From: Burkholderiales bacterium
Lineage (GTDB): Bacteria > Pseudomonadota > Gammaproteobacteria > Burkholderiales > Burkholderiaceae_C
Direction of reading: 5' to 3'
DNA length: 64,000 nucleotides
Assembly: GCA_026932235.1 (NCBI GenBank)
Contig: JAIXKR010000006.1
Span: 62,001-126,000, forward strand
The notes beneath the pieces were generated by a model. It did not search any database. It was not told the origin of the DNA and was given only the letters and a program-made list of their open reading frames with translations. Shown here one piece after another: positions 1-9,141 of this stretch; the stretch's first letter is position 1; every line of letters begins with the position of its first letter. The translations under genes were made by a program, and so were the position numbers.

Positions 1-1
1 C

Positions 2-502
2 TTCGCCTTCTGCCAGGCGGTGGCCTGCGGCGACGCCGGCGTGACGCTCATCAGCCCCTTCGTCGGGCGCATCTACGACTGGCACCGCAAGCGCGAGGGC
101 GGCGCCTGGGACGAGGCGGCGCACGCCGGCGCCGCCGATCCCGGCGTGCAGTCGGTGCGCGCCATCTGGGCGCACTACAAGGCCCACGGCATCGCCACCG
201 AGGTGATGGGGGCGAGCTTTCGCAACACCGGGCAGATTCTCGCGCTCGCCGGTTGCGACCTCCTGACGATCAGCCCGGAACTGATGGCGCAGCTGCAGGC
301 CGCCGACGCGCCGTTTCCGCGCGCGCTCGACCTCGAGACGGCGCGCCGGTCAGCGCTGCCCGCGGTGCACCACGACGAGCGCAGCTTCCGCTGGGCACTC
401 AACGAGGACGCGATGGCCACCGAGAAGCTGGCCGAGGGCATCCGCGCCTTCGCCGCGGATGCCGGCAAGCTCGATGCGCTGATCGAGCAGGCAAGGCGAT
501 GA
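2..502 (+). CDS. tal: Transaldolase, C-terminal part (cut by window start)
   Basis: Partial gene; the visible 166 codons are the C-terminal half of a class I transaldolase of the pentose phosphate pathway, which moves a dihydroxyacetone unit between sedoheptulose-7-phosphate and glyceraldehyde-3-phosphate. Seen in the sequence: the [12 protein letters not shown] core strand followed by DW, and the later [11 protein letters not shown] and [11 protein letters not shown] segments typical of TalB-type enzymes. The Schiff-base lysine lies upstream of the window. The stop codon overlaps the start of pgi in an ATGA arrangement, so the two sugar-phosphate genes are very probably co-transcribed and translationally coupled. 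Confidence 0.93.
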   Translation, partial: FAFCQAVACGDAGVTLISPFVGRIYDWHRKREGGAWDEAAHAGAADPGVQSVRAIWAHYKAHGIATEVMGASFRNTGQILALAGCDLLTISPELMAQLQAADAPFPRALDLETARRSALPAVHHDERSFRWALNEDAMATEKLAEGIRAFAADAGKLDALIEQARR

Positions 503-2124
503 ACGGGGTCCGCTGCGAGCAGACGCCGGCCTGGGCCGCGCTGCAGGCGCATTTCGACGCCGAGGGCCGGCGCTTCGACCTGCGCCGCGCCTTCGCCGAG
601 GATGCTTCGCGCTTCGAATGCTTCTCGCAGCAGGCGCCCGAGGTCTTCGCCGACCTCTCGAAGAACCTGATCGATGCACGCGCGCAGGCGCTGCTGCTCG
701 AGCTCGCGCAGCAGTGCGGCGTGCTCGCGCTGCGCGACGCGATGTTCGCCGGCGAGCCGATCAACACGACCGAGGGACGCGCGGTGCTGCACACGGCGCT
801 GCGCGCGCCGCGCGGCGCGGCGCCGTTCTCCGACGAGGTGCACGCGGTGCTGGACGCGATGCTCGCCTACGCCGAAGAGGTGCGCGCCGAGGCGGCGCGC
901 GGCGGCTTCACCGACGTCGTCAACATCGGCATCGGCGGCAGCGACCTCGGCCCCGCGATGGTCGTCCCGGCGCTGGACGCCTACGCGCAGCGGGGGCTGC
1001 GGCTGCACTTCGTCAGCAACGTCGACGGCCATGCGATCGCGCCGCTGCTGCGCGATCTGGACGCACGGCGCACGCTCTTCATCGTCGCGAGCAAGACCTT
1101 CACGACGCAGGAGACGATGGCCAACGCCGAGGTCGCGCGCGAGTGGTTCGTCGCGCAGGGCGGCAGCGAAGTCGCGCGCCACTTCGTCGCGACCACGAGC
1201 AACGTGGCCGCCGCGGCGCAGTTCGGGATCACGACGACCTTCGGCTTCTGGGACTGGGTCGGCGGGCGCTACTCGCTCTGGAGCGCGATCGGGCTGCCGA
1301 TCGCGATCGCGATTGGTGCCGCGAACTTCCGTGCGCTGCTGGCAGGTGGGCACGCGATGGACGAGCACTTCCGCCGCGCGCCGCCCGAGGCCAACCTGCC
1401 GCTGCGCCTGGGTCTGCTCGACGTCTGGTACCGCAACTTCCACGGCTTCTCGTCGCGCTCGATCGCGCCCTATCACCAGGGCCTGGCGCGGCTTCCGGCC
1501 TACCTGCAGCAGCTCGAGATGGAGAGCAACGGCAAGCGCGTCGATCGCGAGGGAAGGCCGCTGGCGGTGGCGACCAGCCCGGTGCTCTGGGGCGAGCCCG
1601 GCACCAACGGGCAGCATGCCTTCTTCCAGATGCTGCACCAGGGCAGCGACGTGGTGCCGGTGGAGTTCATCCTCGTGCGCCGGCCTTCGCATGCACATGC
1701 GGACCTGCACGCCAAGCTGCTGGCCAACGCACTGGCGCAGTCGCAGGCGCTGATGCTGGGCAAGCCGCCCGAGGTCGCGGCGAAGGAACCGGCGCCGACG
1801 GCGGCGCCCGGGCTCGACCGTGCAGTACTCGCCCGCCACCGCAGCTTCCCCGGCAACCGGCCGAGCACGACGCTCGTGCTGGACGCGCTCACGCCGCGCT
1901 CGCTGGGTGCGCTGCTCGCGCTCTACGAGCACCGCGTCTTCACGAGCGGCGCGATCTGGGCTGTGAACAGCTTCGACCAGTGGGGCGTGGAACTGGGCAA
2001 GGCCTTGTGCAAGGACTTGCTGCCGCGGCTGGCCAGCGGGGACGTGGCCGGGCTGGACGGTTCGACGGCGGGGCTGCTGCGGCACCTGCTGCCGCTGCCC
2101 GCTCCGGCTCACATCCCCAGGTAG
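499..2124 (+). CDS. pgi: Glucose-6-phosphate isomerase
   Basis: 541-residue phosphoglucose isomerase, interconverting glucose-6-phosphate and fructose-6-phosphate in the cytoplasm. Visible family motifs include [11 protein letters not shown] near residue 140, the SKTFTTQET sugar-phosphate loop, [14 protein letters not shown], and the C-terminal VELGKAL signature containing the catalytic lysine. Length matches the family. The start ATG overlaps the tal stop; longer in-frame extensions upstream only read through tal in another frame. Its 3-prime end overlaps the last 16 bases of the convergent livF gene. Confidence 0.97.
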   Translation: MNGVRCEQTPAWAALQAHFDAEGRRFDLRRAFAEDASRFECFSQQAPEVFADLSKNLIDARAQALLLELAQQCGVLALRDAMFAGEPINTTEGRAVLHTALRAPRGAAPFSDEVHAVLDAMLAYAEEVRAEAARGGFTDVVNIGIGGSDLGPAMVVPALDAYAQRGLRLHFVSNVDGHAIAPLLRDLDARRTLFIVASKTFTTQETMANAEVAREWFVAQGGSEVARHFVATTSNVAAAAQFGITTTFGFWDWVGGRYSLWSAIGLPIAIAIGAANFRALLAGGHAMDEHFRRAPPEANLPLRLGLLDVWYRNFHGFSSRSIAPYHQGLARLPAYLQQLEMESNGKRVDREGRPLAVATSPVLWGEPGTNGQHAFFQMLHQGSDVVPVEFILVRRPSHAHADLHAKLLANALAQSQALMLGKPPEVAAKEPAPTAAPGLDRAVLARHRSFPGNRPSTTLVLDALTPRSLGALLALYEHRVFTSGAIWAVNSFDQWGVELGKALCKDLLPRLASGDVAGLDGSTAGLLRHLLPLPAPAHIPR

Positions 2125-2813
2125 GCCTGGCGCACCTTCTCGTCGTGCAGCAGTTCGCCGGCCGGGCCGCTGAACATGATGCGGCCCGTCTCCATCACGT
2201 AGCCGCGGTCGGCGATCGCCAGTGCCGCGCGCGCGTTCTGGTCCGCGAGGACGATGGTCGTCCCGCGCGCCTTCAGCGTCGCCACGTGCTGGAAGACCTC
2301 GGCCACCAGGCGCGGGGCCAGGCCCATGCTCGGCTCGTCCAGCAGCAACAGCTTGGGCTGCGTCATCAGCGCGCGCCCGAGCGCCAGCATCTGCTGCTGG
2401 CCGCCCGAGAGCGTTCCCGCCGGATCGTTGCGCTTCTGCACGAGGATCGGGAACATGGCGCAGATCTCGTCGAGCTTCTCCCGCGTGCCGCGTGCGAAGG
2501 TGCCCAGCAGCAGGTTGTCCTCGACGCTGAGCGCGGGAAAGAGCTGGCGACCCTCGGGCACCTGCACGATTCCCATCCGAACGCGCTTGCGCGCCGAGGC
2601 GCGGGCGATGTCCTGGCCGTCGAAGCGCAGCGCGCGCGTGCTCGCCGGCTGCACGCCGGAGATCGAGCGCATCAGCGTCGTCTTGCCGGCGCCGTTGGCG
2701 CCGACGATGGCCACCAGTTCGCCGGGCCGCACTTCCAGGCTCACGTCGCTGAGCGCGGGGACGCGGCCGTAGCGGCTGTCCAGGCCCTGGACTTCGAGGA
2801 TGGGCGCGGTCAT
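2109..2813 (-). CDS. livF: Branched-chain-type ABC transporter ATP-binding protein LivF
   Basis: 234-residue ATPase, one of the two nucleotide-binding subunits of a Liv/HAAT-type importer. Walker A GANGAGKTT at residues 38-46, signature LSGGQ at 135-139, Walker B LLLLDE at 155-160. The short length and VPEGR(Q)LFP segment after the Q-loop are LivF hallmarks. Its start overlaps the livG stop by 4 bp. Last gene of a minus-strand operon livK-livH-livM-livG-livF. The transported substrate cannot be read from sequence; amino acids, amides or aromatic acids are all known for this family. Confidence 0.95.
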   Translation of the reverse strand: MTAPILEVQGLDSRYGRVPALSDVSLEVRPGELVAIVGANGAGKTTLMRSISGVQPASTRALRFDGQDIARASARKRVRMGIVQVPEGRQLFPALSVEDNLLLGTFARGTREKLDEICAMFPILVQKRNDPAGTLSGGQQQMLALGRALMTQPKLLLLDEPSMGLAPRLVAEVFQHVATLKARGTTIVLADQNARAALAIADRGYVMETGRIMFSGPAGELLHDEKVRQAYLGM

Positions 2814-3628
2814 TGGAGCGCCTGCTTGGCCACGCCGGCGACGTTGGTCGAGCCGCCGGCCACGGTGGCGGCTTCCGAGCCGAGGTAGGCCTCGATCACG
2901 CGGCTGTCGCGGCTGACCTCGGCGGGCGTGCCCTCGGCGAGCACTTCGCCGTGGTCGAGCACGAGCACGCGGTCGCTGACCTCCATCACCAGGTGCATGT
3001 TGTGCTCCACCAGCACCACCGCCGTGCCTTCCGCGGCCAGGCGGCGCACGACGGCGTCGATCTCGCGCGCCTCGGTGTGGTTGAGGCCGGCGGCCGGCTC
3101 GTCCAGCAGCAGCAGCTTGGGTTCGGTGGCCAGCGCGCGCGCGATCTCGAGGCGCTTGAGCGCGCCGTAGGGCAGGGTGTCGGAGGCCGAGTCGACGTAG
3201 GCGCCGAGGCCCACGCGTTCCATCAGCGCGATCGAATCGTCGCGGCAGCGCGCCTCGTCGCGCGCCATCGCCGGCGTGCGGAAGAGGGAAGGCAGCAGCG
3301 CGCAGCGCTGGCGCAGGTGGCGCCCGGTCATGACGTTGTCCAGCGCGCTCATGTTGAAGAAGATCTGCAGGTTCTGGAAGGTGCGCGCCAGACCGGTGGC
3401 AGCGAAGCGGTGCACCGGCTTGCCGGTGAGGTCGGTGCCGTTGAAGCGGATGCTGCCGGCGTCGGGTCGGTAGATCCCGGTGAGCATGTTCAGCAGCGTC
3501 GTCTTGCCGGCGCCGTTGGGGCCGATGATCGAGTAGATCTGGCCGGGCTCGACGTCGAAGCCGATGCGCTCGAGCACGCGCACGCCACCGAAGCGCTTGG
3601 CGAGATCGCGGACGGAAAGGAGGCTCAT
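2810..3628 (-). CDS. livG: Branched-chain-type ABC transporter ATP-binding protein LivG
   Basis: 272-residue ATPase partner of LivF. Walker A GPNGAGKTT lies at residues 36-44, ARTFQNLQIF follows, and LLLLDEPAAGLN forms Walker B. The signature loop reads LPYGALKRLEIARAL, the LxYGxxRRLE variant normal for LivG. Start chosen at the ATG giving MSLLSVRDL, preceded by AGGAG-like bases within livM; an upstream extension in frame is the livM shadow. The C-terminal 20 residues after YLGSEA are a low-complexity Ala/Gly/Val tail. Confidence 0.95.
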   Translation of the reverse strand: MSLLSVRDLAKRFGGVRVLERIGFDVEPGQIYSIIGPNGAGKTTLLNMLTGIYRPDAGSIRFNGTDLTGKPVHRFAATGLARTFQNLQIFFNMSALDNVMTGRHLRQRCALLPSLFRTPAMARDEARCRDDSIALMERVGLGAYVDSASDTLPYGALKRLEIARALATEPKLLLLDEPAAGLNHTEAREIDAVVRRLAAEGTAVVLVEHNMHLVMEVSDRVLVLDHGEVLAEGTPAEVSRDSRVIEAYLGSEAATVAGGSTNVAGVAKQALQ

Positions 3629-4683
3629 GGCGATTTGCTCCCCGATCCCGATCTGCGCGACCACAGACGCGCCAGCGTCGGCACGATGCCGCGCGGGAAG
3701 AAGATCATGGTGGCGATCAGCACGCCGCCGAAGACCATCGTCTCGTAGTCCTTGAATACGGTCAGCAGCTGCGGCAGCAGCGTCAGCACGGCGGCGCCGA
3801 CGATGGCGCCCCAGATCGACGCCATGCCGCCGAAGACGACCATGATCACGAGTTCGACCGAGTGCAGGAACGACGATTTGCTCGGCGTGATGAAACCCGA
3901 GTAGTGAGCCATCAGCGCGCCCGCGAGCGCGGCCAGCAGCGCCGAGATGACGAACACCGCGAGCTTCCAGCGCGCGATCACGATGCCCACCGTCTCGCCC
4001 GCGACCTCGGAGCCGTGCACCGCGCGCAGCGCGCGGCCCACGGGCGAGTCGATCAGGTTGGTGGCCAGCCAGACGGAGGCCCAGAGCACGACCGCGGCGA
4101 TGCCGTACCACAGCTTCTCGCCGGAGAGCACGTAGCCCATGATCGCCAGCGGCGGCACGCTCATGCCGTCGGGCCCGCCGGTGAGGCGGTCTTCGTTCGT
4201 CAGCACGAGGTTGACGATCACGCCCAACCCCAGCGTGGCCATCGCCAGGTAGTGGCCCTTGAAGCGCAGCGTGGGCTTGCCGACGACGGCGGCGAGCACG
4301 CCGATGGCCGCGACGGTCACGGGCAGCGACAGCCAGGTCGGCCAGCCGTGGTTGGCGGCGAGGATCGCGCTGCCGTAGCCGCCGAGCGCGAAAAAGGCCG
4401 CGTGGCCGAGGCTGATCTGGCCGGCGTAGCCGATCAGCAGGTTCAACCCGAGGCAGACGACCGCGTTCATCAGCACCAGCACGGCGACTTCGTAGAAGTA
4501 GCTGTTCGGGAACAGGAAGGGGATGACGACGAGCGCCGCGGCGAGCAGCGCCAGCGCGCGCGTTCGCGCCGCGCGCGCGCTGCCGGCCGCGATGCGCGGC
4601 GCGGCCGGTGCACGTCCGGCGCCGGCCGGTACGGCGCCGGCGTGTGTGGAATCAGACCCGGTCGCCACTGCGTGCTCCGACAA
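3625..4683 (-). CDS. livM: Branched-chain-type ABC transporter permease LivM
   Basis: 352-residue inner-membrane permease with many hydrophobic helices and the LivM hallmark GLNLLIGYAGQISLGHAAFFALGGY-type segment near residues 78-102. An Ala/Pro-rich hydrophilic N-terminus of about 40 residues precedes the first helix. Stop overlaps the livG start by 4 bp; its start overlaps the livH end by 32 bp. Forms the translocation path with LivH. Confidence 0.94.
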   Translation of the reverse strand: MSEHAVATGSDSTHAGAVPAGAGRAPAAPRIAAGSARAARTRALALLAAALVVIPFLFPNSYFYEVAVLVLMNAVVCLGLNLLIGYAGQISLGHAAFFALGGYGSAILAANHGWPTWLSLPVTVAAIGVLAAVVGKPTLRFKGHYLAMATLGLGVIVNLVLTNEDRLTGGPDGMSVPPLAIMGYVLSGEKLWYGIAAVVLWASVWLATNLIDSPVGRALRAVHGSEVAGETVGIVIARWKLAVFVISALLAALAGALMAHYSGFITPSKSSFLHSVELVIMVVFGGMASIWGAIVGAAVLTLLPQLLTVFKDYETMVFGGVLIATMIFFPRGIVPTLARLWSRRSGSGSKSP

Positions 4684-5527
4684 GCCCGGTGGGCAGGAAG
4701 AACAGCACCACGAGGATCATCACGAAGGCGATGACGTCCTTGTAGGCCGAAGAGAGGAATCCCGCGCCCAGGGCCTCGATCAGGCCCAGCAGCAGGCCGC
4801 CGGCGACCGCGCCGGCGAAGCTGCCCAGGCCGCCGAGCATGGCCGCGGCGAAGCCCTTGAGGCCGAGCATGACGCCGATCTCCGCCGAGGTGAGCGTGAT
4901 CGGCGCGGTCAGCACGCCGCCCAGCGCGCCGAGCAGCGCGGCGAGGGCAAAGCTCACGCGCATGATGACGCGCGTGTCGATGCCCATCAGCCGTGCGGCA
5001 AGCGTGTTCTGCGCCGTCGCCTGCATCGCCTTGCCGAAGAGCGTGCGGTTGAAGAAGAGGCCCAGCAGCACCACCGCGACCACGGTGCCGCCGATCACCC
5101 ACAGGCTCTGCGGGACGATCGTGGCGCCGAAGAAGTTGATCGCTTCGGTGCCGCTGAAGGCCGGCAGCGCATGGATGCCCTTGCCCCAGACGACCTGCGC
5201 CAGACCGCGCAGGAAGAGCGAGACGCCGATCGTCACGATGATCAGCGTGACGACGTCGTTGCCGTGCGCGGGCTCGATCGCCAGGCGCTCGACGAGCAGG
5301 CCGACGATCATCGCCGCGGCCACCGCCAGCGGCACCGCGACGATGAGCGGCAGGCCCATCGCGACGAAGCTCACGCCGCTCATCCCCCCGACCATCACGA
5401 ATTCGCCTTGCGCGAAGTTGATCGCGTGGCAGGTGTTGTAGATGATCGAGAAGCCGAGCGCGATGAGCGCGTAGATGGCGCCGGCCGTCAGGCCGGCGGC
5501 GACGAACTGGAGCCAGGCACCACTCAC
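4652..5527 (-). CDS. livH: Branched-chain-type ABC transporter permease LivH
   Basis: 291-residue permease with the LivH signature: an N-terminal GAIYALIALGFSIIYNTCHAINFAQGE-type helix-loop (residues 16-42) and a C-terminal MLGGLGSFAGAVAGGLLLGL segment. About eight membrane helices are visible as hydrophobic blocks. It sits between livK and livM in the operon, the usual arrangement. The C-terminal 32 bp are shared with the livM start. Confidence 0.94.
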   Translation of the reverse strand: MSGAWLQFVAAGLTAGAIYALIALGFSIIYNTCHAINFAQGEFVMVGGMSGVSFVAMGLPLIVAVPLAVAAAMIVGLLVERLAIEPAHGNDVVTLIIVTIGVSLFLRGLAQVVWGKGIHALPAFSGTEAINFFGATIVPQSLWVIGGTVVAVVLLGLFFNRTLFGKAMQATAQNTLAARLMGIDTRVIMRVSFALAALLGALGGVLTAPITLTSAEIGVMLGLKGFAAAMLGGLGSFAGAVAGGLLLGLIEALGAGFLSSAYKDVIAFVMILVVLFFLPTGLVGARSGDRV

Positions 5528-5596
5528 GTCGGATCCTTGTTCAAGCTTCGGTGAATGGCGCCCGGCGCTGCACCTCGGGTCGCGTCCCCGAGGCGC

Positions 5597-6757
5597 TTAC
5601 TTCACCAGCGTCCAGGTGCCGTTGCGCACCTCGAGCATGCGGAAGGCCGAGAGGTCCAGGCCCATGTGGTCGGTCGGCGACATGTTGACGATGCCGCCGG
5701 TGCCCACGTAGTGCTTGGTCGCCTCGATGCCGTCGCGGATCTTGGCGCGGTCGGTGCTGTTGGTCGCCTTCATCGCGTTGATCGCCAGCCAGAAGCCGTC
5801 GTAGGCGTGGCCGCCGAAGGTCGAGACGTCGGAGTTGAAGCGGGCCTTGTAGTCCTGCGTGTACTTCACGACGACGGGCTTCTGCTCGTCGTTGGCAGGC
5901 AGGATGTCGGCCACCAGCAGTGCCGCGGCCGGAAGGCGCACGCCCTCGGCGGCGTCGCCGCTCAGCTTGATGTACTCCTTGGATGCCACACCGTGCGACT
6001 GGTAGAGCGGCTGCGTCAGGCCCAGCTGCTTGTAGTTGCGCGTGACGATCGCCGGCCCCTGGCCGAAGCCGGGGTTGAGCACCGCCTGCGCCGCGCTGCC
6101 CTTGATCTTCGTGAGCTGCGCGGTCATGTCGGTGTCGGCGGCGCCGTAGGTCTCGTCGGCGACGATCTCGATGCCGTTGGCCGGGGCGACCTTCAGGCAC
6201 TCGGCGCGCATCGACTTGTCGAAGCCGCCGCTGCCCGAGATCAGCGCGGCCTTGCTGAAGCCGCGCGCCTTCATGTCGACGAAGACCTTCTCGCAGGCCA
6301 TGCGGTCGGTGTGCGGCGTCTTGAAGACCCACTTCTTCACCGGTTCGATGATGACGACGGCGCCGGCCAGCGAGATGAAGGGCACGCCGGCCTGCTCGAC
6401 CAGCGGCACCGCGGCCATGGTCTCGCCGGTCGAGGAACCGCCGATGATCACGTCGACCTTGTCCTGCTCGATCAGACGTTTGGTGAAGGTGCGCGCCTTT
6501 TCGGCGTCGCCCGCGGAGTCGTAGGAGACGAGCTGGAGCTTGCGGCCGAGCACGCCGCCCGCAGCATTCATCTGGTCGACCAGCATCTCCAGCGTCTTCT
6601 GCTCGGGGTCGCCGAGGAAGGACGCCGGGCCGGTGACGGCGAGGAAGGCGCCGATGCGGATCGGCTCCTGCGCCTGCACGCCCGCTGCGCCCAGGGCGAG
6701 CGAGAAAGCCACGCTGCCGGTGCCGACGACGCGCTTGACGGATTGAGCAAAACTCAT
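5597..6757 (-). CDS. livK: Periplasmic substrate-binding protein of Liv-type importer
   Basis: 386-residue type I periplasmic binding protein of the Leu/Ile/Val-binding family. A Sec signal peptide of about 29 residues ends at GVQA, followed by IRIGAFLAVTGPASFLGDPEQKTLEM. The start at 6757 is supported by a GGAGACAC Shine-Dalgarno 8 bases upstream; an in-frame ATG at 6871 would add an implausible Arg-rich leader. Two-lobe Venus-flytrap length is normal. First gene of the operon that continues into livH after 69 bases. Confidence 0.93.
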   Translation of the reverse strand: MSFAQSVKRVVGTGSVAFSLALGAAGVQAQEPIRIGAFLAVTGPASFLGDPEQKTLEMLVDQMNAAGGVLGRKLQLVSYDSAGDAEKARTFTKRLIEQDKVDVIIGGSSTGETMAAVPLVEQAGVPFISLAGAVVIIEPVKKWVFKTPHTDRMACEKVFVDMKARGFSKAALISGSGGFDKSMRAECLKVAPANGIEIVADETYGAADTDMTAQLTKIKGSAAQAVLNPGFGQGPAIVTRNYKQLGLTQPLYQSHGVASKEYIKLSGDAAEGVRLPAAALLVADILPANDEQKPVVVKYTQDYKARFNSDVSTFGGHAYDGFWLAINAMKATNSTDRAKIRDGIEATKHYVGTGGIVNMSPTDHMGLDLSAFRMLEVRNGTWTLVK

Positions 6758-6869
6758 GGATGTGTCTCCTGTGATGTGGCGTACAGCGGCACAGGCAGGG
6801 CGCCTGCACCCGCTCTGCTTCTCGAGGATCGGCCCCCGCCGTCGCTGTCGCCAAGTGGACGGCGCGCGC

Positions 6870-6897
6870 ATTATGGTAAGGCGATGCCGGTTTCGAA
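6870..6897 (-). promoter_or_regulatory. Candidate promoter of the first liv operon
   Basis: On the minus strand, TTCGAA is followed 16 bases later by CATAAT, about 110 bases before the livK start, within an AT-richer patch of an otherwise very GC-rich 229-bp gap. A weak sigma70-like match only. The rest of the gap (6758-6986) shows no gene or repeat. Confidence 0.3.
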
Positions 6898-6986
6898 TTT
6901 GATCTGGATCGCGTTTTCAGGCGGCCCCTCTGAACGGGGTGGCCGGGTAATCCCGCAGTGCTTCGCCGCCGCAAGACCGCGGCGGC

Positions 6987-7997
6987 TCAGCGCGCCGGCG
7001 ACAGCGGCAGGCCGCGCAGGCGCTGCCAGAACCAGGGCAGCGCCTGCCGCAAGTCGGGCCCGCGGCCCATGGCCAGCGGCACGGGCAAGGCCTGCAGCGC
7101 GCTGCTGCGGCGGGCGAGCGCGAAGCTGAAGCTGTAGCGGGGCTCGGCGCCCATGCGCAGGTCGGTGATGCGCACGAGGCCGTCGGCCTCGTGCAGCTTG
7201 TAGAAGCCGTGGCTGAAGGCGCGGATGCGCACGGCGCCGGGGTTCGCGCCGAGTTGGGCATCGAGCGCCGCACCGCGGTCGAAGCGGTCGAAGGCCATCG
7301 ATCCGTCCGCGTCGAACAGTGAGCGGTAGCCCTCGAGGTACTGCCCGCCGTCGATGGCGACGACGCGCCAGAGCAGGGAGCTGAAGCCGGCCGGCGTGAC
7401 GAGCACGCGCTCGGCCTGAACCCCCTGCGCCTGCAGCGCGGCGAGCGCCTGTGCGCGCACCTCCTGCTGTGCGAGCACGCCCCAGGCGAGATAGGCGCAG
7501 CCCAGCAGCAGGCCGACGTCGTTGGCGCGCAGGCCCTTGCCGCCACCGCGCCGCGCCAGCGTCCAGGCGGTGCCGGCGAGCCAGGGCAGCGTGACCAGCG
7601 GGTCGATGATGAAGACGCTGCCGAGCGCCACCGGATGGCTGCTGAACGGCAGCCCGAGCTGCGTGCCGTAGACGGTGAGCGCGTCCAGCAGCGGGTGCGT
7701 GACGAGGGCCAGCCACAGCGCCAGCCACCAGCGCCGCCGCAGCGCCCATTCGCCGTGCAGCCGCGCAACGATCGCGGCCAGCGGCAGCGAGAACAGCGTG
7801 AGCCAGAAAAGCGCGTGCGACTCGGCGCGATGCCGCACCATGTTCAGGATCGGGTCGCCGTGCTCGACGAACACGTCCAGGTCGGGCAGCGTGCCCGCGA
7901 CCGCGCCCCACAGCGCGGCCTTCCATACCGCCGTGCGCCTGCGCATCACCGCCACGCCGACGGCCGCGCCCAGCGCGACCTGGGTCAGGGAGTCCAC
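6987..7997 (-). CDS. Membrane-bound metal-dependent hydrolase (DUF457/YdjM-like)
   Basis: 336-residue inner-membrane protein. The start MDSLTQVALGAAVGVAVMRRR and the PDLDVF...HR(A)ESHALFW and THPLLDALTVYGTQ segments are characteristic of the YdjM/DUF457 family, where conserved His/Asp residues suggest a metal-dependent hydrolase; function is not established for the family. Four to five hydrophobic helices fill the first 180 residues, followed by a soluble C-terminal domain. It lies 24 bp downstream of the DUF2817 gene on the same strand and may be co-transcribed with it. Confidence 0.85.
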   Translation of the reverse strand: MDSLTQVALGAAVGVAVMRRRTAVWKAALWGAVAGTLPDLDVFVEHGDPILNMVRHRAESHALFWLTLFSLPLAAIVARLHGEWALRRRWWLALWLALVTHPLLDALTVYGTQLGLPFSSHPVALGSVFIIDPLVTLPWLAGTAWTLARRGGGKGLRANDVGLLLGCAYLAWGVLAQQEVRAQALAALQAQGVQAERVLVTPAGFSSLLWRVVAIDGGQYLEGYRSLFDADGSMAFDRFDRGAALDAQLGANPGAVRIRAFSHGFYKLHEADGLVRITDLRMGAEPRYSFSFALARRSSALQALPVPLAMGRGPDLRQALPWFWQRLRGLPLSPAR

Positions 7998-8021
7998 GGC
8001 CTGCGCGGCGCCTTCACCGCG

Positions 8022-9134
8022 TCACTGCGCGCGGGCGCCCAGTCCCTGCAGGGCCTGCACGGCAGCCTCGCGCGCCTGCGCGACCACCTGCCGCTTCCAG
8101 GTCGGGGTGTCGGTGTAGAACGCGTCGCGCGTGGCGCGCTTGATCGCGCTGCGCTGCGCCCCGGCGGTTTCGGGGTGGTTCTCCAGCCACTGGTCGGCGC
8201 GCAGCGCCCGCATCACTTCGGGCAGGGGCAGCGTGCCGTACTCCAGCGCGATGCCGGTGTACTGCGCCTGCGGGCATTCGTCGTAGATGGCCTCGAAGAT
8301 CATTCCCGACAGTCGCGCCGACGAGGACGAGCCGTCGTAGATCGAGGTCACCGCCTCGCCCCACCAGGCGCGCGCGCGGGCGAGCGTCGCGGCGTCGTCG
8401 CGCGCGGCGAAGATGCGCTCGCCGTGGCCACTGGGGCCAAGGCCCGTATGCAGGTCGATCAGGGCGAGGCGGCTGCAGCGCCGCGCGTGGTCCTGCAGCA
8501 CGTGGCGCCACGCGACGTGGCTCCAGGTCGGGCTCGTGCCGGCGTAGAAGAGGCCTTCGGGGTCGTCGTGCTGGCCGCGGCTGACGGCGCCCTGGAACGC
8601 CATCGGTCCGCGGCGCGCGATGAATTCGGCGATCGCCTGCTCGGCAGCCGGCGGCGGCGGCCAGGTCGCGGGAACGAGTGCGCGCGCCAGCTCGAGGTAG
8701 TCCGCATTCACCGGCAAGGGCGCGCGGAAGTCGACGAAATTGCGGTTGAGGTCGACGTTCTCCTGCGTCGTGCGCCGCCACCACGAAAAGCCCCAGGGGT
8801 TGAGCCCGTGCACGAAGAGCAAGGCCACGCCCGCCTGACGCGCCGCCTGCAGGAAGGGCGCATCGCGCAGCAGCGCGACCTGGATGCCCGAGCCGCAGAA
8901 CCCCTCCACGCCGTGGCAGCCGCTGCTGACGATGAGGACGGCCTGCGCATCGGCCGCGCCGAGGCGCCCGACGTCCAGCGCCAGTTCCTCGCCGTCGACG
9001 CCCAGCAGCGGATGGCGATGCGCGTGCACCGGCATCGCGGCGCCCTCGGCCGCGGCCAGGAAGTGGTCGCGTGCCTGGCGGTAGCTCTGGGCGAAGCCGC
9101 CGACAATGGGGTCGTCGTTACTGGCGCGCTGCAT
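8022..9134 (-). CDS. DUF2817 family M14-like metallopeptidase
   Basis: 370-residue cytoplasmic protein of the DUF2817 group, a carboxypeptidase-like fold. The zinc motif HGVE occurs at residues 74-77 in SGCHGVEGFCGS, then VDLNRNFVDF (substrate Arg/Asn loop) and LIDLHTGLGP, giving the third zinc ligand. No signal peptide. Likely a peptidase or amidase of unknown substrate. Seven bases separate it from the upstream M20 hydrolase on the same strand, so the two form a small hydrolase operon with the downstream YdjM-like gene. Confidence 0.85.
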   Translation of the reverse strand: MQRASNDDPIVGGFAQSYRQARDHFLAAAEGAAMPVHAHRHPLLGVDGEELALDVGRLGAADAQAVLIVSSGCHGVEGFCGSGIQVALLRDAPFLQAARQAGVALLFVHGLNPWGFSWWRRTTQENVDLNRNFVDFRAPLPVNADYLELARALVPATWPPPPAAEQAIAEFIARRGPMAFQGAVSRGQHDDPEGLFYAGTSPTWSHVAWRHVLQDHARRCSRLALIDLHTGLGPSGHGERIFAARDDAATLARARAWWGEAVTSIYDGSSSSARLSGMIFEAIYDECPQAQYTGIALEYGTLPLPEVMRALRADQWLENHPETAGAQRSAIKRATRDAFYTDTPTWKRQVVAQAREAAVQALQGLGARAQ

Positions 9135-9141
9135 CGCCCCC

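Noticed and set aside
175..2112. 645-codon minus-strand open frame opposite tal and pgi
   Set aside because: Arg/Gln/His-rich shadow of the pgi gene; the plus-strand frame has clear motifs.
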